NCBI RefSeq assembly: GCF_008705135.1
Contig: NZ_CP023694.1
Span: 8,531,001 to 8,595,000 of the forward strand
DNA length: 64,000 nt
Direction: 5' to 3'
From: Streptomyces coeruleorubidus
GTDB lineage: Bacteria > Actinomycetota > Actinomycetes > Streptomycetales > Streptomycetaceae
Made by a program: the position numbers and the translations under genes. Under the pieces are notes generated by a model. The model saw only the letters and a list, made by a program, of their open reading frames with translations, did not search any database and had not been told where the DNA came from. The stretch's first letter is position 1; every line of letters begins with the position of its first letter. This document shows positions 32,901 through 41,817 of the stretch, one piece after another.

Positions 32901-33248
32901 GACCGCGGCGCGGTCGGCCCTCCACGGTGTCCGGACGGCTGCTGTCGGCGCGTGGCAGGAGCGGCGGCGGACAGCGGCAGATGGACGGCGAACGTAGGCA
33001 TGGCTGGATCCTGGGGCCTGTCCCGTCCCGCCGACAACCGGTTTTCGAACCGGCACCGCCGCGCCCCGGCGTCCGGCGAGGGCCAAGCCTCGCACCCGGC
33101 TCCCGACGCCCGGCGTTCGAACTGGAAGACGGCATTCCTCGGCCATGTTGCACCGTGCGCCGATCTGGCCGAACTTCGCGTCGCCCCATAGATGCCCGAG
33201 GCATCTAATGAAGATCGGCACGACGCATACTTCGTCTGCGAGGTCTTC
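32901..33248. other. Intergenic: divergent promoter region with two palindromes
   Basis: No gene accepted. It holds CCGGTT-TTCG-AACCGG (33038-33053) and the longer operator-like palindrome at 33189-33207. It separates the divergent LysE-type and CYP105-like genes. Confidence 0.5.
33189..33207. promoter_or_regulatory. Operator-like palindrome upstream of CYP105-like P450
   Basis: TAGATGCC-CGA-GGCATCTA is a perfect 8-bp inverted repeat centred about 50 bases before the P450 start. Its sequence is unlike the TetR operators at 35238-35288, so another regulator, unlinked here, may bind it. Confidence 0.55.
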
Positions 33249-34445
33249 ATGACGGAAACGACCGCACCCGTCGCCTTCCCCCAGAGCCGGACCTGCCCCT
33301 ATCAGCCGCCCGCCGCCTACGATCCGCTGCGCGGCGAGCGCCCCCTGACCCGTATCACCCTCTTCGACGGCCGTGAGGCGTGGCTGGTCAGCGGGCACGC
33401 GACCGCCCGCGCGCTGCTCGCCGACCCGCGCCTGTCCTCCAACCGCAGCCGCCCCGGCTTCCCCGCCCCGACCCGGCGGTTCGCCGGGATCACGAACCGC
33501 AGAACGGCCCTGCTGGGCGTCGACGACCCCGAGCACCGCACCCAGCGGCGGATGGTCGTCGGCGACTTCACCCTCAAACGGGCCGTCGAACTCCGGCCGC
33601 AAATCCAGCAGATCGTCGACGAGCGGCTCGACGCGATGATCGCCCAGGGCCCGCCCGCGGACCTGGTGACCACCTTCGCGCTGCCCGTGCCGTCCATGGT
33701 GATCTGCGCCCTGCTCGGCGTCCCGTACGCCGACCACGACTTCTTCGAGACGCAGTCGCGACGGCTGCTGCGCGGCCCGGAGACCGCCGACGTGGAGGAC
33801 GCCCGCGACCGGCTGGAGGCGTACTTCGGCGAGCTGATCGACCACAAGCAGCAGGACCCCGGCACCGGCCTGCTGGACGACCTCGTCCACCGGCAGCTTC
33901 GCGACGGCGCGCTCGACCGCGACGGCCTGACCGCCCTGGCGCTCATCCTGCTGGTCGCGGGCCACGAGACGACCGCCAACATGATCTCGCTCGGCACCTA
34001 CACCCTGCTCCAGCACCCCGAGCGGCTCGCCGAGTTGCGCGCCGACCCGGGGCTGCTTCCGGCCGCGGTCGAGGAGCTGATGCGGATGCTGTCGATCGCC
34101 GACGGTCTGCTGCGCCTGGCCGTCGAGGACATCGAGGTGGCCGGGACGACCATCCGCAAGGGGGACGGCGTGGTCTTCGCGACCTCCGTCATCAACCGCG
34201 ACGAGACGGTCTACCCCGATCCGGACACGCTCGACTGGAGCCGCCCGGCCCGGCACCACGTCGCCTTCGGCTTCGGCATCCACCAGTGCCTCGGCCAGAA
34301 CCTCGCCCGCGCCGAACTGGAGATCGCCCTGCACACCCTCTTCGACCGGCTGCCCACGCTGCGCCTGGCCGCTCCCGCAGAGGAAATCCCCTTCAAACCC
34401 GGCGACACGATCCAGGGGATGCTGGAACTTCCCGTGACCTGGTAA
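33249..34445 (+). CDS. Cytochrome P450, CYP105-like
   Basis: 398 residues from ATG 33249 (RBS GAGG). I-helix LVAGHETTANM, K-helix EELMR (ExxR intact), heme loop FGFGIHQCLGQ with the Cys ligand, and the CYP105-typical N-terminus FPQSRTCPYQPPAAYDPLR. CYP105 enzymes are versatile hydroxylases of xenobiotics and natural products, with electrons from a small ferredoxin; one is encoded 12 bases downstream. From memory S. coelicolor CYP105D5 (SCO0773) with its ferredoxin is the likely equivalent. Confidence 0.92.
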   Translation: MTETTAPVAFPQSRTCPYQPPAAYDPLRGERPLTRITLFDGREAWLVSGHATARALLADPRLSSNRSRPGFPAPTRRFAGITNRRTALLGVDDPEHRTQRRMVVGDFTLKRAVELRPQIQQIVDERLDAMIAQGPPADLVTTFALPVPSMVICALLGVPYADHDFFETQSRRLLRGPETADVEDARDRLEAYFGELIDHKQQDPGTGLLDDLVHRQLRDGALDRDGLTALALILLVAGHETTANMISLGTYTLLQHPERLAELRADPGLLPAAVEELMRMLSIADGLLRLAVEDIEVAGTTIRKGDGVVFATSVINRDETVYPDPDTLDWSRPARHHVAFGFGIHQCLGQNLARAELEIALHTLFDRLPTLRLAAPAEEIPFKPGDTIQGMLELPVTW

Positions 34446-34457
34446 GAGGCTTCCGCC

Positions 34458-34658
34458 ATGCATATCGACATCGACAAGGACGTCTGCATCGGTGCGGGCC
34501 AGTGTGCCCTGACCGCCCCGGACGTGTTCACCCAGGACGACGACGGCTACAGCGCCCTGCTGCCGGGCCGGGAGGACGGCAGCGGCAGCCCGCTGGTGCG
34601 GGAGGCGGCCCGGGCCTGCCCTGTGAGCGCCATCACCGTCTCCGAGACCGTGGGCTGA
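34458..34658 (+). CDS. [3Fe-4S] ferredoxin
   Basis: 66 residues. Cys pattern CIGAGQC (CxxxxxC) followed near the end by ACPVSAI, the single-cluster [3Fe-4S] type used by Streptomyces P450s. It lies 12 bases after the P450 stop and is surely its electron donor and in the same operon. Converges with the TetR gene at a distance of 7 bases. Confidence 0.93.
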   Translation: MHIDIDKDVCIGAGQCALTAPDVFTQDDDGYSALLPGREDGSGSPLVREAARACPVSAITVSETVG

Positions 34659-34665
34659 CACAGCA

Positions 34666-35217
34666 TCAGGCGACCTCCAGGAGCAACCGGGCGGCCTCCC
34701 GCGCCTCGGCCGCGGGCTCGGCGCTCCTGGTGACACCCGCCGTGACCATGGCGCCCTCGGCGAGCAGGAAGAGCTGCCCGGCCAGTGGGCCGGGCAGCCC
34801 CGCCGCTTCGACCAGTGAGGTGAGGTAGTCCCGGAAAGCCCGCTTGTGGGCACGCACCTGGCCGGCCACGCGCGGGGACGTCGCGCCGAGCTCCCCGTAC
34901 GCGTTGATCCACGCGCAGCCCCGGAAGTCCGGCTCGCCGAACCACCGGCCCAGCCAGTCGAACACGGCAAGGATCCGCTCCCGCGGCTCCCCGTACCGCT
35001 CGACGTACTCGGCCAGTTGCCCGCGCCAGCGCGCGTCACGCCGCTCCAGATACGCCTCCACCAGCTGCTCCTTCGCCGGGAACAGCTGATAGAGCCGCTT
35101 GAGCGAGACCCCGGAGCTGCCGCGGACGTCGTCCATGCCGACGGACCGCACGCCCCGCCCGTAGAACAGCTCCTCGGCGGCGTCCAGCGCCCGCTCCCGG
35201 GCCACTGCGCTGTCCAT
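34666..35217 (-). CDS. TetR-family repressor
   Basis: 183 residues. N-terminal [28 protein letters not shown] then [22 protein letters not shown] (residues 7-58, split). The ligand domain is helical with an AefR/LmrA-like look. It is divergent from the NTF2-like gene over 94 bases that hold two identical-style perfect 16-bp palindromes, so autoregulation and control of that gene are likely. The ligand is unknown. Confidence 0.88.
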   Translation of the reverse strand: MDSAVARERALDAAEELFYGRGVRSVGMDDVRGSSGVSLKRLYQLFPAKEQLVEAYLERRDARWRGQLAEYVERYGEPRERILAVFDWLGRWFGEPDFRGCAWINAYGELGATSPRVAGQVRAHKRAFRDYLTSLVEAAGLPGPLAGQLFLLAEGAMVTAGVTRSAEPAAEAREAARLLLEVA

Positions 35218-35230
35218 GTACGACCACTCC

Positions 35231-35260
35231 TTGACGCGAGAACGAGCGTTCTCCTACCGT
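35231..35260 (+). promoter_or_regulatory. Promoter of the NTF2-like gene overlapped by operator 1
   Basis: TTGACG (35231-35236) and TACCGT (35255-35260) with an 18-base spacer occupied by the first palindrome. Confidence 0.5.
35238..35253. promoter_or_regulatory. TetR operator 1
   Basis: GAGAACG-AG-CGTTCTC, perfect 7-bp arms, between the -35 and -10 of the plus-strand promoter. Confidence 0.75.
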
Positions 35261-35272
35261 AGCACCGCTGGG

Positions 35273-35288
35273 GAGAACGCCCGTTCTC
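35273..35288. promoter_or_regulatory. TetR operator 2
   Basis: GAGAACG-CC-CGTTCTC, the same half-sites as operator 1, 35 bases away centre to centre, 24 bases before the NTF2-like start. Confidence 0.75.
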
Positions 35289-35311
35289 CACTGTCGATCA
35301 GGGGAGGACCC

Positions 35312-35770
35312 ATGACCGGCCGCCCGCCGCTGCCGCCCTTCACGCGGGACACCGCCGCGCAGAAGGTCCAGGCCGCCGAGGACGCCTGGAACACCCGCGA
35401 TCCGCACAAGGTCGCCCTCGCCTACTCGGAGGACTCCGTCTGGCGCAACCGCGACACCTTCGTCACCGGCCGCGCCGGGATCGCCGAGTTCCTGACCCGG
35501 AAGTGGGAGCGCGAGCAGGAGTACGCGCTGCGCAAGGACCTGTGGGCCTTCGACGGCAACCGCATCGCCGTCCGCTTCCAGTACGAGTGCCGGGACGCCG
35601 ACGGCCGCTGGTGGCGCTCCTACGGCAACGAACTGTGGGAGTTCGACGAGCACGGCCTGATGACCCGCCGCGAGGCGAGCATCAACGACGTACCGATCGA
35701 GGAGCGGGAGCGCCGCATCTTCGGCCCACGGCCGGAGCCGGAGCGCGGAGCCACGCTCCCCGTCCGGTGA
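35312..35770 (+). CDS. DUF1348 / NTF2-like (SnoaL fold) protein
   Basis: 152 residues from ATG 35312, RBS GGGGAGGA. Family pattern: [51 protein letters not shown] and [29 protein letters not shown] (long blocks quoted only in part). The NTF2-like cone fold binds small ligands; activity of DUF1348 is unknown. It is almost certainly the target of the divergent TetR. Confidence 0.85.
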   Translation: MTGRPPLPPFTRDTAAQKVQAAEDAWNTRDPHKVALAYSEDSVWRNRDTFVTGRAGIAEFLTRKWEREQEYALRKDLWAFDGNRIAVRFQYECRDADGRWWRSYGNELWEFDEHGLMTRREASINDVPIEERERRIFGPRPEPERGATLPVR

Positions 35771-35798
35771 GGCAGGCGGAGTGACTAGGGTTTCCGGG

Positions 35799-36335
35799 AT
35801 GACCGAACAGCCCACCCGGAAGCCCTTCCTCTACGTCGTCGTCTGCGCCGCCGGTATCGCCGCGGACGTCAGCAAACTGATCACCGCGGCGCAGGAGCGA
35901 GACTGGGAGGTCGGTGTCATCGCCACGCCCGTCGCCATGAACGGCTTCTTCGACACCGCGGCCGTCGAGGCACAGACGGGCCGCCCGATCCGGTCCGCCT
36001 GGCGCACGCCGGGTGAGCCGCGCCCGTTCCCGGCGCCCGACGCCGTGGTCGTCGCGCCCGCCACCTTCAACACCGTCAACAAGTGGGCGGCCGGCATCGC
36101 CGACACCCTCGCCCTGGGCACCCTGTGCGAGGCCGCGGGACTCGGTGTGCCGATCGCCGTCCTGCCGTGCGTGGCCGACGCGCTGTCCTCCCACCCCGCC
36201 TACCGGGACAGTCTGGAACGGCTGCGGGGGATGGGCGTGCGGTTCGGGGACCCGTACTCCGGAGAGCCGAAAGAGGACGGCGGGCGGCCGGAGTTCGGGT
36301 GGGAGCGGGCGCTGGACCTGGTCGAACGCGGCTGA
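35799..36335 (+). CDS. Flavoprotein of the HFCD / PPC-decarboxylase family
   Basis: 178 residues from ATG 35799. The pattern LYVVVCAAGIAADVSKLITAA, VIATPVAM and PAPDAVVVAPATFNTVNKWAAGIADTL, with the PAxxNT... FMN-binding loop, marks the homo-oligomeric flavin-containing Cys decarboxylase family (EpiD, Dfp, Pad1). Streptomyces have single-domain copies of unknown substrate. It is 28 bases after the NTF2-like gene and may share the TetR-controlled promoter. Confidence 0.82.
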   Translation: MTEQPTRKPFLYVVVCAAGIAADVSKLITAAQERDWEVGVIATPVAMNGFFDTAAVEAQTGRPIRSAWRTPGEPRPFPAPDAVVVAPATFNTVNKWAAGIADTLALGTLCEAAGLGVPIAVLPCVADALSSHPAYRDSLERLRGMGVRFGDPYSGEPKEDGGRPEFGWERALDLVERG

Positions 36336-36445
36336 CGGTCAGCCGCTGACCCCGCACAGGCTCACTGCGGCCCGGGCACGTCTTCGAGTGCACGCGAACA
36401 CGTACGCTCCGTCTGGAACACCTCCCGAAGGCAGGAGCAGCAACG

Positions 36446-37414
36446 ATGCAGTACGTGAAGCTCGGTTCGACGGGCCTGGACGTGTCGCGGATCTGTCTGG
36501 GGTGCATGACCTACGGCCTGCCGGACCGGGGCCGGCACGAGTGGACCCTCGACGAGGAGGCCTCGCGCCCGCTGATCCGGCAGGCGGTCGAGGCGGGGAT
36601 CAACTTCTTCGACACGGCGAACGTCTACTCCGACGGCACCAGCGAGGAGATCGTCGGCCGGGCCCTGCGCGACTTCGCCCGCCGTGACGAGATCGTGCTC
36701 GCGACGAAGGTGCACGGCCGGATGCGCCCCGGGCCCAACGGCGGCGGACTGTCCCGCAAGGCCATCCTCAGCGAGCTCGACCAGAGCCTCACCCGGCTCG
36801 GCACCGACTACGTCGACCTCTACCAGATCCACCGCTTCGACCCGCATACCCCGGTCGAGGAGACGATGGAGGCCCTGCACGACGTCGTCAAGGCCGGCAA
36901 GGTCCGTTACATCGGGGCGAGTTCGATGTACGCCTGGCAGTTCTCCAAGGCCCAGTACACCGCCCGGCTGAACGGTTGGACCCGCTTCGTCTCCATGCAG
37001 AACCACTACAACCTCCTCTACCGCGAGGAGGAGCGCGAGATGCTGCCCCTGTGCGCGGACCAGGGCGTCGGCGTGCTGCCCTGGAGCCCCCTCGCCCGGG
37101 GCCGCCTCACCCGCGACTGGGGCACCACGACCGAGCGCAGCGCCACCGACACCTTCGGCGGCAACCTCTACCAGGAGGGCGACCGGACCATCGTCGAGGC
37201 GGTCACCCGCATCGCCGAGGCGCGCGGCGTGCCCCGCGCCCGGATCGCCCTCGCCTGGCTGCTCCACCAGGACACGGTGACGGCACCGATCGTGGGAGCG
37301 TCGAAGCCCGGGCACCTGGAGGACGCGGTGGCCGCCGTGGAACTCCAGCTCAGCGACAAGGAACTGGACGAACTGGAGCGGCCCTACACGCCGCATCCGA
37401 TCGCCGGCCACTGA
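36446..37414 (+). CDS. Aldo/keto reductase
   Basis: 322 residues from ATG 36446, RBS AGGAG. The catalytic tetrad is in place: Asp in NFFDTANVY, Tyr in the same block, Lys in LATKVHG and His in YQIHRFD. It resembles the YghZ/TIM-barrel AKR7/12-like group and uses NADPH (the GASKPGHLEDAV loop). The substrate is unknown. A dispersed repeat follows its stop. Confidence 0.9.
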   Translation: MQYVKLGSTGLDVSRICLGCMTYGLPDRGRHEWTLDEEASRPLIRQAVEAGINFFDTANVYSDGTSEEIVGRALRDFARRDEIVLATKVHGRMRPGPNGGGLSRKAILSELDQSLTRLGTDYVDLYQIHRFDPHTPVEETMEALHDVVKAGKVRYIGASSMYAWQFSKAQYTARLNGWTRFVSMQNHYNLLYREEEREMLPLCADQGVGVLPWSPLARGRLTRDWGTTTERSATDTFGGNLYQEGDRTIVEAVTRIAEARGVPRARIALAWLLHQDTVTAPIVGASKPGHLEDAVAAVELQLSDKELDELERPYTPHPIAGH

Positions 37415-37418
37415 AACC

Positions 37419-37515
37419 GTGTAGGGGTGCGGGGCTGAATCGATGTGCGGCTCCGCCGCGTGGGCGCGACCAGCCACGACGGCGCCGCGGACGAACCACC
37501 GCCTTTCCCGCGGAG
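37419..37515. repeat. Streptomyces dispersed intergenic repeat
   Basis: Contains TGCGGCTCCGCCGCG, GGGCGCGACCAGCCACGAC and TTTCCCGCGGAGC. I recognise this wording from many Streptomyces intergenic regions (recollection). It includes small hairpins and lies between convergent genes. Confidence 0.55.
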
Positions 37516-37518
37516 CGC

Positions 37519-38358
37519 TCAGTGGGGCCCCTGCGGCGCGAACTCCGTCCCGCAGGGCCCCGCCCCCTCGCTCTCCGGCAACTCCACCCTCGCCCCGTTC
37601 ATCGTCAACGTCCGGTAGAACCCCCCGATCCGCTCCGCCGACCGGCCCACGTAATGCCCGATGAACGACCGCCGGAACCGATCCACCGCACGGTTCGGCT
37701 GCGACCCGTGCACCAGACTGCCGTTGAAGAACAGAACATCCCCCGGCTCCATGTCCACCGGCACCGGCGCCAGCCCGGGCGGCGGCGGAACGTACTCCCG
37801 CGCGAAGGACACCCCCGCGTCCGCCTCCTCCGGGCAGAACAGGTCCATCCGGTGCGTGCCCGGCACGACCTCCAGCCCGCCGTTCTCCCGGTCGATCACC
37901 TCGCAGGCCAGCCACGCCGCCACACAGGTGCCCGGCTCCACCCGCAGATAGAAGTTGTCCTGGTGCAGCGCCTGCCCCCGGGCCCCCGGCGGCTTGAAGT
38001 AGAACATGCTCTGCGCGGCGAGGACCTCCTCCCCGAGAAGCACCTCCAGAACCGTGCGCAGCCGGGCGTCCAGCAGGACGTCGCGAGCCAGGTCGCTGAT
38101 CTCGTGCGGGTGCATCACCCGCGGCCAGACGTGCAGCGGATCGGCGCCCGGCCCGGACGCACGCGGCTCGAAGTGCCCGGGGACCGGTCCGGCCGCACGC
38201 AGCGCCGAGAACTCGTCGCACAGCCGCCCGGTCTCGTCGGCCCCGAAGAGCCCGCGCACGACCGTGAAACCGTCCTCCTCGAAACGCTCCCGGTACCGCC
38301 GGAGCGCCGCGGGGTCCAGGATGGGAGCGCCGGCGGCGCCATTGCCCGTGACTGTCAT
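37519..38358 (-). CDS. Phytanoyl-CoA dioxygenase-family Fe(II)/2-oxoglutarate oxygenase
   Basis: 279 residues. The facial triad shows as HQDNFYLRV (HxD) and the distal His in SLVHGSQPN; FRRSFIGHYV carries the 2-oxoglutarate-binding Arg. ALRRYRERFEEDGFTVVRGLF is the usual PhyH start. It hydroxylates small molecules or halogenates in some relatives; here the His-x-Asp is intact so hydroxylation is expected. Divergent from the AraC gene, its likely regulator. Confidence 0.88.
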   Translation of the reverse strand: MTVTGNGAAGAPILDPAALRRYRERFEEDGFTVVRGLFGADETGRLCDEFSALRAAGPVPGHFEPRASGPGADPLHVWPRVMHPHEISDLARDVLLDARLRTVLEVLLGEEVLAAQSMFYFKPPGARGQALHQDNFYLRVEPGTCVAAWLACEVIDRENGGLEVVPGTHRMDLFCPEEADAGVSFAREYVPPPPGLAPVPVDMEPGDVLFFNGSLVHGSQPNRAVDRFRRSFIGHYVGRSAERIGGFYRTLTMNGARVELPESEGAGPCGTEFAPQGPH

Positions 38359-38421
38359 CAGCGCACTCCTCGGTCAGGTGTCCCCGGCACGACACGCTAG
38401 GCCACCGAGGCGCCGAGGAGG

Positions 38422-39354
38422 ATGCCCGTGCGTGCTGACGGATTGCCCGGCACTGCTGAGCACGGGTACGAGGGGGACCCCGCACCACCGCCCGGCCTGG
38501 TCGTGCTCGGCCACTTCGACCAGCCGCCCGGATACGTCGTCAACCGGCCGCGCGGCTCCGCGAGCTGGCTGTTCACCTGGACCACGGCAGGCCGCGGACG
38601 GCTCTGGCAGGGCGGCGTGGAGACCTCGGCCGGCGCGGGCCGGCTGGTGGTGCTCGCCCCGGGCGTCCCGCACGGTTACGCGGTCGGGCCCGGCGCCCGG
38701 CACTGGCGGTTCTGGTGGGCGCACTGCCAGGCCCGCCCGTCGTGGCCCGGATGGCTGCGGCCGTACGACGCCGGTGACGGGGTGTACGTGGTCACGTCCG
38801 CCCCGGCCGGAGTGCACGGCCGTGTCGAGGCGGCGTTCCGGCGGATGCACGCCGACGCCCGCCGGCCCGGCGCCGGGGCACCGCCCGACGTGGTGGCCCC
38901 CGACGGGCAGATCGCCGTCGCGCACGGCAGCGCCGCCCGTGAACTGGCCCTGTGCGCACTGGAGGAGATCGTCCTCCTCACCACCGCCGGTGCCCGCCCG
39001 GCGGCACCCCGTCCCGGGCTCGACGCACGGATCCAACGGGCCCAGGAGCTGATCGACGCCGACCCCGGCGCCCCGCACACCGTCCGCTCGCTGGCCGAGC
39101 AGGTCTCCCTGTCCCCGTCCCGCTTCGCCCATCTGTTCAGCCGCCAGCTCGGCCGGTCGCCCATGCGCGCCCTGCGCGAGGCGCGGCTGCGGCACGCCGC
39201 CCGGCTGCTGGAGGGCACCGATCTGCCCGTGGAACGCGTCGCCGCGGCCTCGGGTTTCGCCAGCCCGTTCCACTTCAACCGCGTCTTCCGCGAGCGCTAC
39301 GGGACACCTCCGGGGGCGTACCGGAACGCGGTGCACGGCGGTCGGCGGGGCTGA
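38422..39354 (+). CDS. AraC-family regulator with cupin sensor domain
   Basis: 310 residues. N-terminal cupin (ASWLFTWTTAGRGRLWQGGV, VLAPGVPHGYAVGP) and C-terminal tandem HTH (VRSLAEQVSLSPSRFAHLF and VERVAAASGFASPFHFNRVF). This is the AraC/RhaS type that reads small ligands, often sugars. It is divergent from the PhyH gene across only 63 bases. The target is inferred from position. Confidence 0.85.
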   Translation: MPVRADGLPGTAEHGYEGDPAPPPGLVVLGHFDQPPGYVVNRPRGSASWLFTWTTAGRGRLWQGGVETSAGAGRLVVLAPGVPHGYAVGPGARHWRFWWAHCQARPSWPGWLRPYDAGDGVYVVTSAPAGVHGRVEAAFRRMHADARRPGAGAPPDVVAPDGQIAVAHGSAARELALCALEEIVLLTTAGARPAAPRPGLDARIQRAQELIDADPGAPHTVRSLAEQVSLSPSRFAHLFSRQLGRSPMRALREARLRHAARLLEGTDLPVERVAAASGFASPFHFNRVFRERYGTPPGAYRNAVHGGRRG

Positions 39355-39732
39355 ACGGCGGTATGGTCATTGGTTCCGAGAGGAGACCTGGAAAGGGGCA
39401 TGCCGGGAAGGCCCGAGGGTGTGAGCTGCTGTGCAGGCGGCAGTTCAATGGTTTCCGGGTGGCGCCCGGGACCGGGTGAAAACGCACCTGAAAAAGAGAG
39501 GGGACAGCCCGGAAATCCCTTTCGCGCCACACATTGACACTTTGTCAAAAGGCCCTGGCCGCGCACGCAATGCACGAAACTGTGAGATCCCTTGTTCCCT
39601 GTCGCTGACCTGTGCAAAGGTGTGCCTTGTCGGCGTCCGGACCACACGCCTTTCTTCGTGTGCGCGAGCCACCGGGTCGACATACCCCTTGGTATGGACT
39701 TTCTTCCGCATGTCCGTGAGAGGAATGCAGCC
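39355..39732. other. Long leader/intergenic region before the lectin gene
   Basis: No gene accepted. TTGACA-CTT-TGTCAA (39534-39548) is a perfect 6-bp palindrome whose left arm reads as a consensus -35. A motif at 39613-39634 resembles one before the paralogue at 55624. The rest shows no firm signal. Confidence 0.5.
39534..39548. promoter_or_regulatory. TTGACA-type palindrome upstream of lectin gene 1
   Basis: Perfect arms TTGACA/TGTCAA. A diverged version (TGACTTTCTGTCAATGG at 55378-55394) lies upstream of the paralogue, so it may be a shared binding site. Confidence 0.5.
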
Positions 39733-41805
39733 GTGAACGACGCAGGCCCGTCGAATTCCCCGGGTCCGGCCCGCAGGATCGGCGCGACCGACGAGGAACT
39801 GAGCGCCGAGCTCAGGAAGTGGACGGGGGCGACCCCCGCACTTCACCCCGTCGGCGAACTGCTGGACCGGCACTGGGAGGCGGCCTCCGCCTACGCCCGG
39901 CTGTGCACCGACGGCCCGCGTTCCGCCGGAATACTCACCACCGCCGCATTCACCCGGCTCTTCGGTGAAACCCTGCGCCAGACCGGTCCCACCTCCGCGT
40001 GGCGGCCCCATCTGCTCGTCACCGTACGGCGTATCGCGGCCGAGTGGGCCACCGACCACAGACGCGACATGCTGCACCCGGAACTGCTGTCCGGGGCCGG
40101 CGAGGGGGAGCGGGTGGCCGCCCGGCTGCTGCCCCAGCAGCACCGGCGCCTGCTGTCCGGTGCCTTCCAGCGGCTGCCCCAGTCCGCGCGCTGCCTGCTG
40201 TGGCACGTCGAGGTCGAGGCCGAACCGCTCGCCGTCCCCGCCGGGTTGCTCGGCCTGGACGAGGAGGGCGCCCGCGTCGAACTGGGCCGGGCCCGGGACC
40301 GGCTGCGCGAGGAGAGCCTCCAGCTGCACCGCGAACTCGCGCCCGACGAGGAGTGCCGGCGCTATCTGCGGCTGCTCGACGTGACGTACCGGCGTGGCGC
40401 CCTCGACCTCGACCCCGATCTACGCGCGCATATCCAGGGCTGCGGGCACTGCGCAGCGGCCGCGGACCAGCTCGACCAGTTCAACCACGGGCTCGGTCTC
40501 GCCCTGGCGGAGGGCGTGCTGGGCTGGGGCGGACGAGAGTACGCGGAGGGCAGACCGAGCGGCGCGGCGGAGAGCGACGTGACCGACGCCCCGCGGCCCG
40601 GCACGAAGACGGCCGCCGCGGAGAGGCTGCTCCCCGGCGATGTGGCCGGTGAGGCCTTCCCCGACCCCGTCGTCCTCGCGGGCATGGTCGGGGAGTCGTT
40701 CACCGACCCGGTCGGCACGGCGGCCGCGCCACCCGCTCCCGCGACGGAGCAAGCGGCGCAGGCGCCCGCCCACGACGGCTTCCCCGCCCCGCCCGAGGCC
40801 CCGCCGGCCAGTGGAACCACCCCTGGCCCGCGCGCCGAAGGCCACCGCACAGCGGCCCGCAGATCCGCTCACAAGGCGGCCCGCCGCGCCTCCCGCCGCC
40901 GCACCGTCGGCGTGAGCGTCCTGACCGTCAGCGGCCTGGTCGTCCTCCCGCTGGTCCTGTGGTCGCTGGGCAACTCCGGCGACGGCTCCCCGCAGTCCGG
41001 CGCGGGACGGCCCGCCGAGACGCCCGGCCCGGACGCGGGCGAGTCGACGAACGACTCGTCCTGGGTCGGGGCGGGCGACGCCGAGAAGGGCGCCCTGCGC
41101 GGCCGGCTGCACAACGTGGCCTCGGGACTGTGCGTCGGCATCGAGGGCGACAAGGCCGTCGAGGACGCGGAGGCCGAACTCACCGCCTGCTCCTCGGCCG
41201 TCGCCCAGCAGTGGACGTACGAGACCGACGGCCTGCTGCGCAACGGCGCCGACCCCGATCTGTGCCTGGACTCGCACCTCGGCTACTCGGTGCGGCTGGC
41301 CGCGTGCACGGGAGCGTCCCGGCCGGACACCAGGGACATCCGCTACGACTTCACCCTCCAGGGCGCCCTGGTGCCCCGCTGGAACCAGGACCTCGCCCTG
41401 GCCCCGGCCGCGACCGACGGCTCGGGAGCCCTCGTCCTCAAGGCCCGGGCCGACGCGGAGGTCCAGCGCTGGGCGATCGACACCTCCAAGGCGGACCTCC
41501 AGATGGAGGTCGTCAACTGGAACGCCGACGCCCCGGCGCCGCGTCCCACCTCCACCCCCACTCCCACGCCGTCGAAGACGCCCACGGCGACACCGGCACC
41601 GACCCCGCCCGCCGCCCCGTCGGCGACACCGCGGCCGGCGCCGACCAGCGCGACCCCCACCGACTCGGCCTGTGACCGCTACGGCCACCCCTGCGACGGG
41701 GACGGCCAGGACGGCTATCCCGGCTACGGCTACCCGGGCTACGGCTACCCCGGTTACGGCTACGGGTACGGCGGCTACGGTGGCGGCGGTGGTGGCCACC
41801 GCTGA
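39733..41805 (+). CDS. Membrane protein: ECF-sigma-like region, ZAS-type zinc motif, TM helix, ricin-like lectin
   Basis: 690 residues from GTG 39733 (GAGAGGA upstream; longer in-frame readings lack an RBS). Residues 40-200 look like an ECF sigma factor with a degenerate sigma-2 part and a recognisable sigma-4-like FQRLPQSARCLLWHVEVE... LGRARDRLREE. Then HIQGCGHC (His233, Cys237, Cys240), the HxxxCxxC of zinc-binding anti-sigma domains. One membrane helix (392-412), then a ricin-B-like lectin domain (455-585: SGLCVGIEG, QQWTYETDGLL, DLCLDS). The C-terminal tail is Pro/Thr-rich and ends in a Tyr-Gly run. ECF52/53-type sigma factors show similar C-terminal extensions (family knowledge). Paralogue at 55624. 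Confidence 0.78.
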   Translation: MNDAGPSNSPGPARRIGATDEELSAELRKWTGATPALHPVGELLDRHWEAASAYARLCTDGPRSAGILTTAAFTRLFGETLRQTGPTSAWRPHLLVTVRRIAAEWATDHRRDMLHPELLSGAGEGERVAARLLPQQHRRLLSGAFQRLPQSARCLLWHVEVEAEPLAVPAGLLGLDEEGARVELGRARDRLREESLQLHRELAPDEECRRYLRLLDVTYRRGALDLDPDLRAHIQGCGHCAAAADQLDQFNHGLGLALAEGVLGWGGREYAEGRPSGAAESDVTDAPRPGTKTAAAERLLPGDVAGEAFPDPVVLAGMVGESFTDPVGTAAAPPAPATEQAAQAPAHDGFPAPPEAPPASGTTPGPRAEGHRTAARRSAHKAARRASRRRTVGVSVLTVSGLVVLPLVLWSLGNSGDGSPQSGAGRPAETPGPDAGESTNDSSWVGAGDAEKGALRGRLHNVASGLCVGIEGDKAVEDAEAELTACSSAVAQQWTYETDGLLRNGADPDLCLDSHLGYSVRLAACTGASRPDTRDIRYDFTLQGALVPRWNQDLALAPAATDGSGALVLKARADAEVQRWAIDTSKADLQMEVVNWNADAPAPRPTSTPTPTPSKTPTATPAPTPPAAPSATPRPAPTSATPTDSACDRYGHPCDGDGQDGYPGYGYPGYGYPGYGYGYGGYGGGGGGHR

Positions 41806-41817
41806 CCGGACGCGCGC

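Noticed and set aside
35799-36335. Coenzyme A biosynthesis gene coaBC
   Set aside because: The flavoprotein lacks the synthetase half of Dfp and is too short; only the HFCD-type fold is supported.
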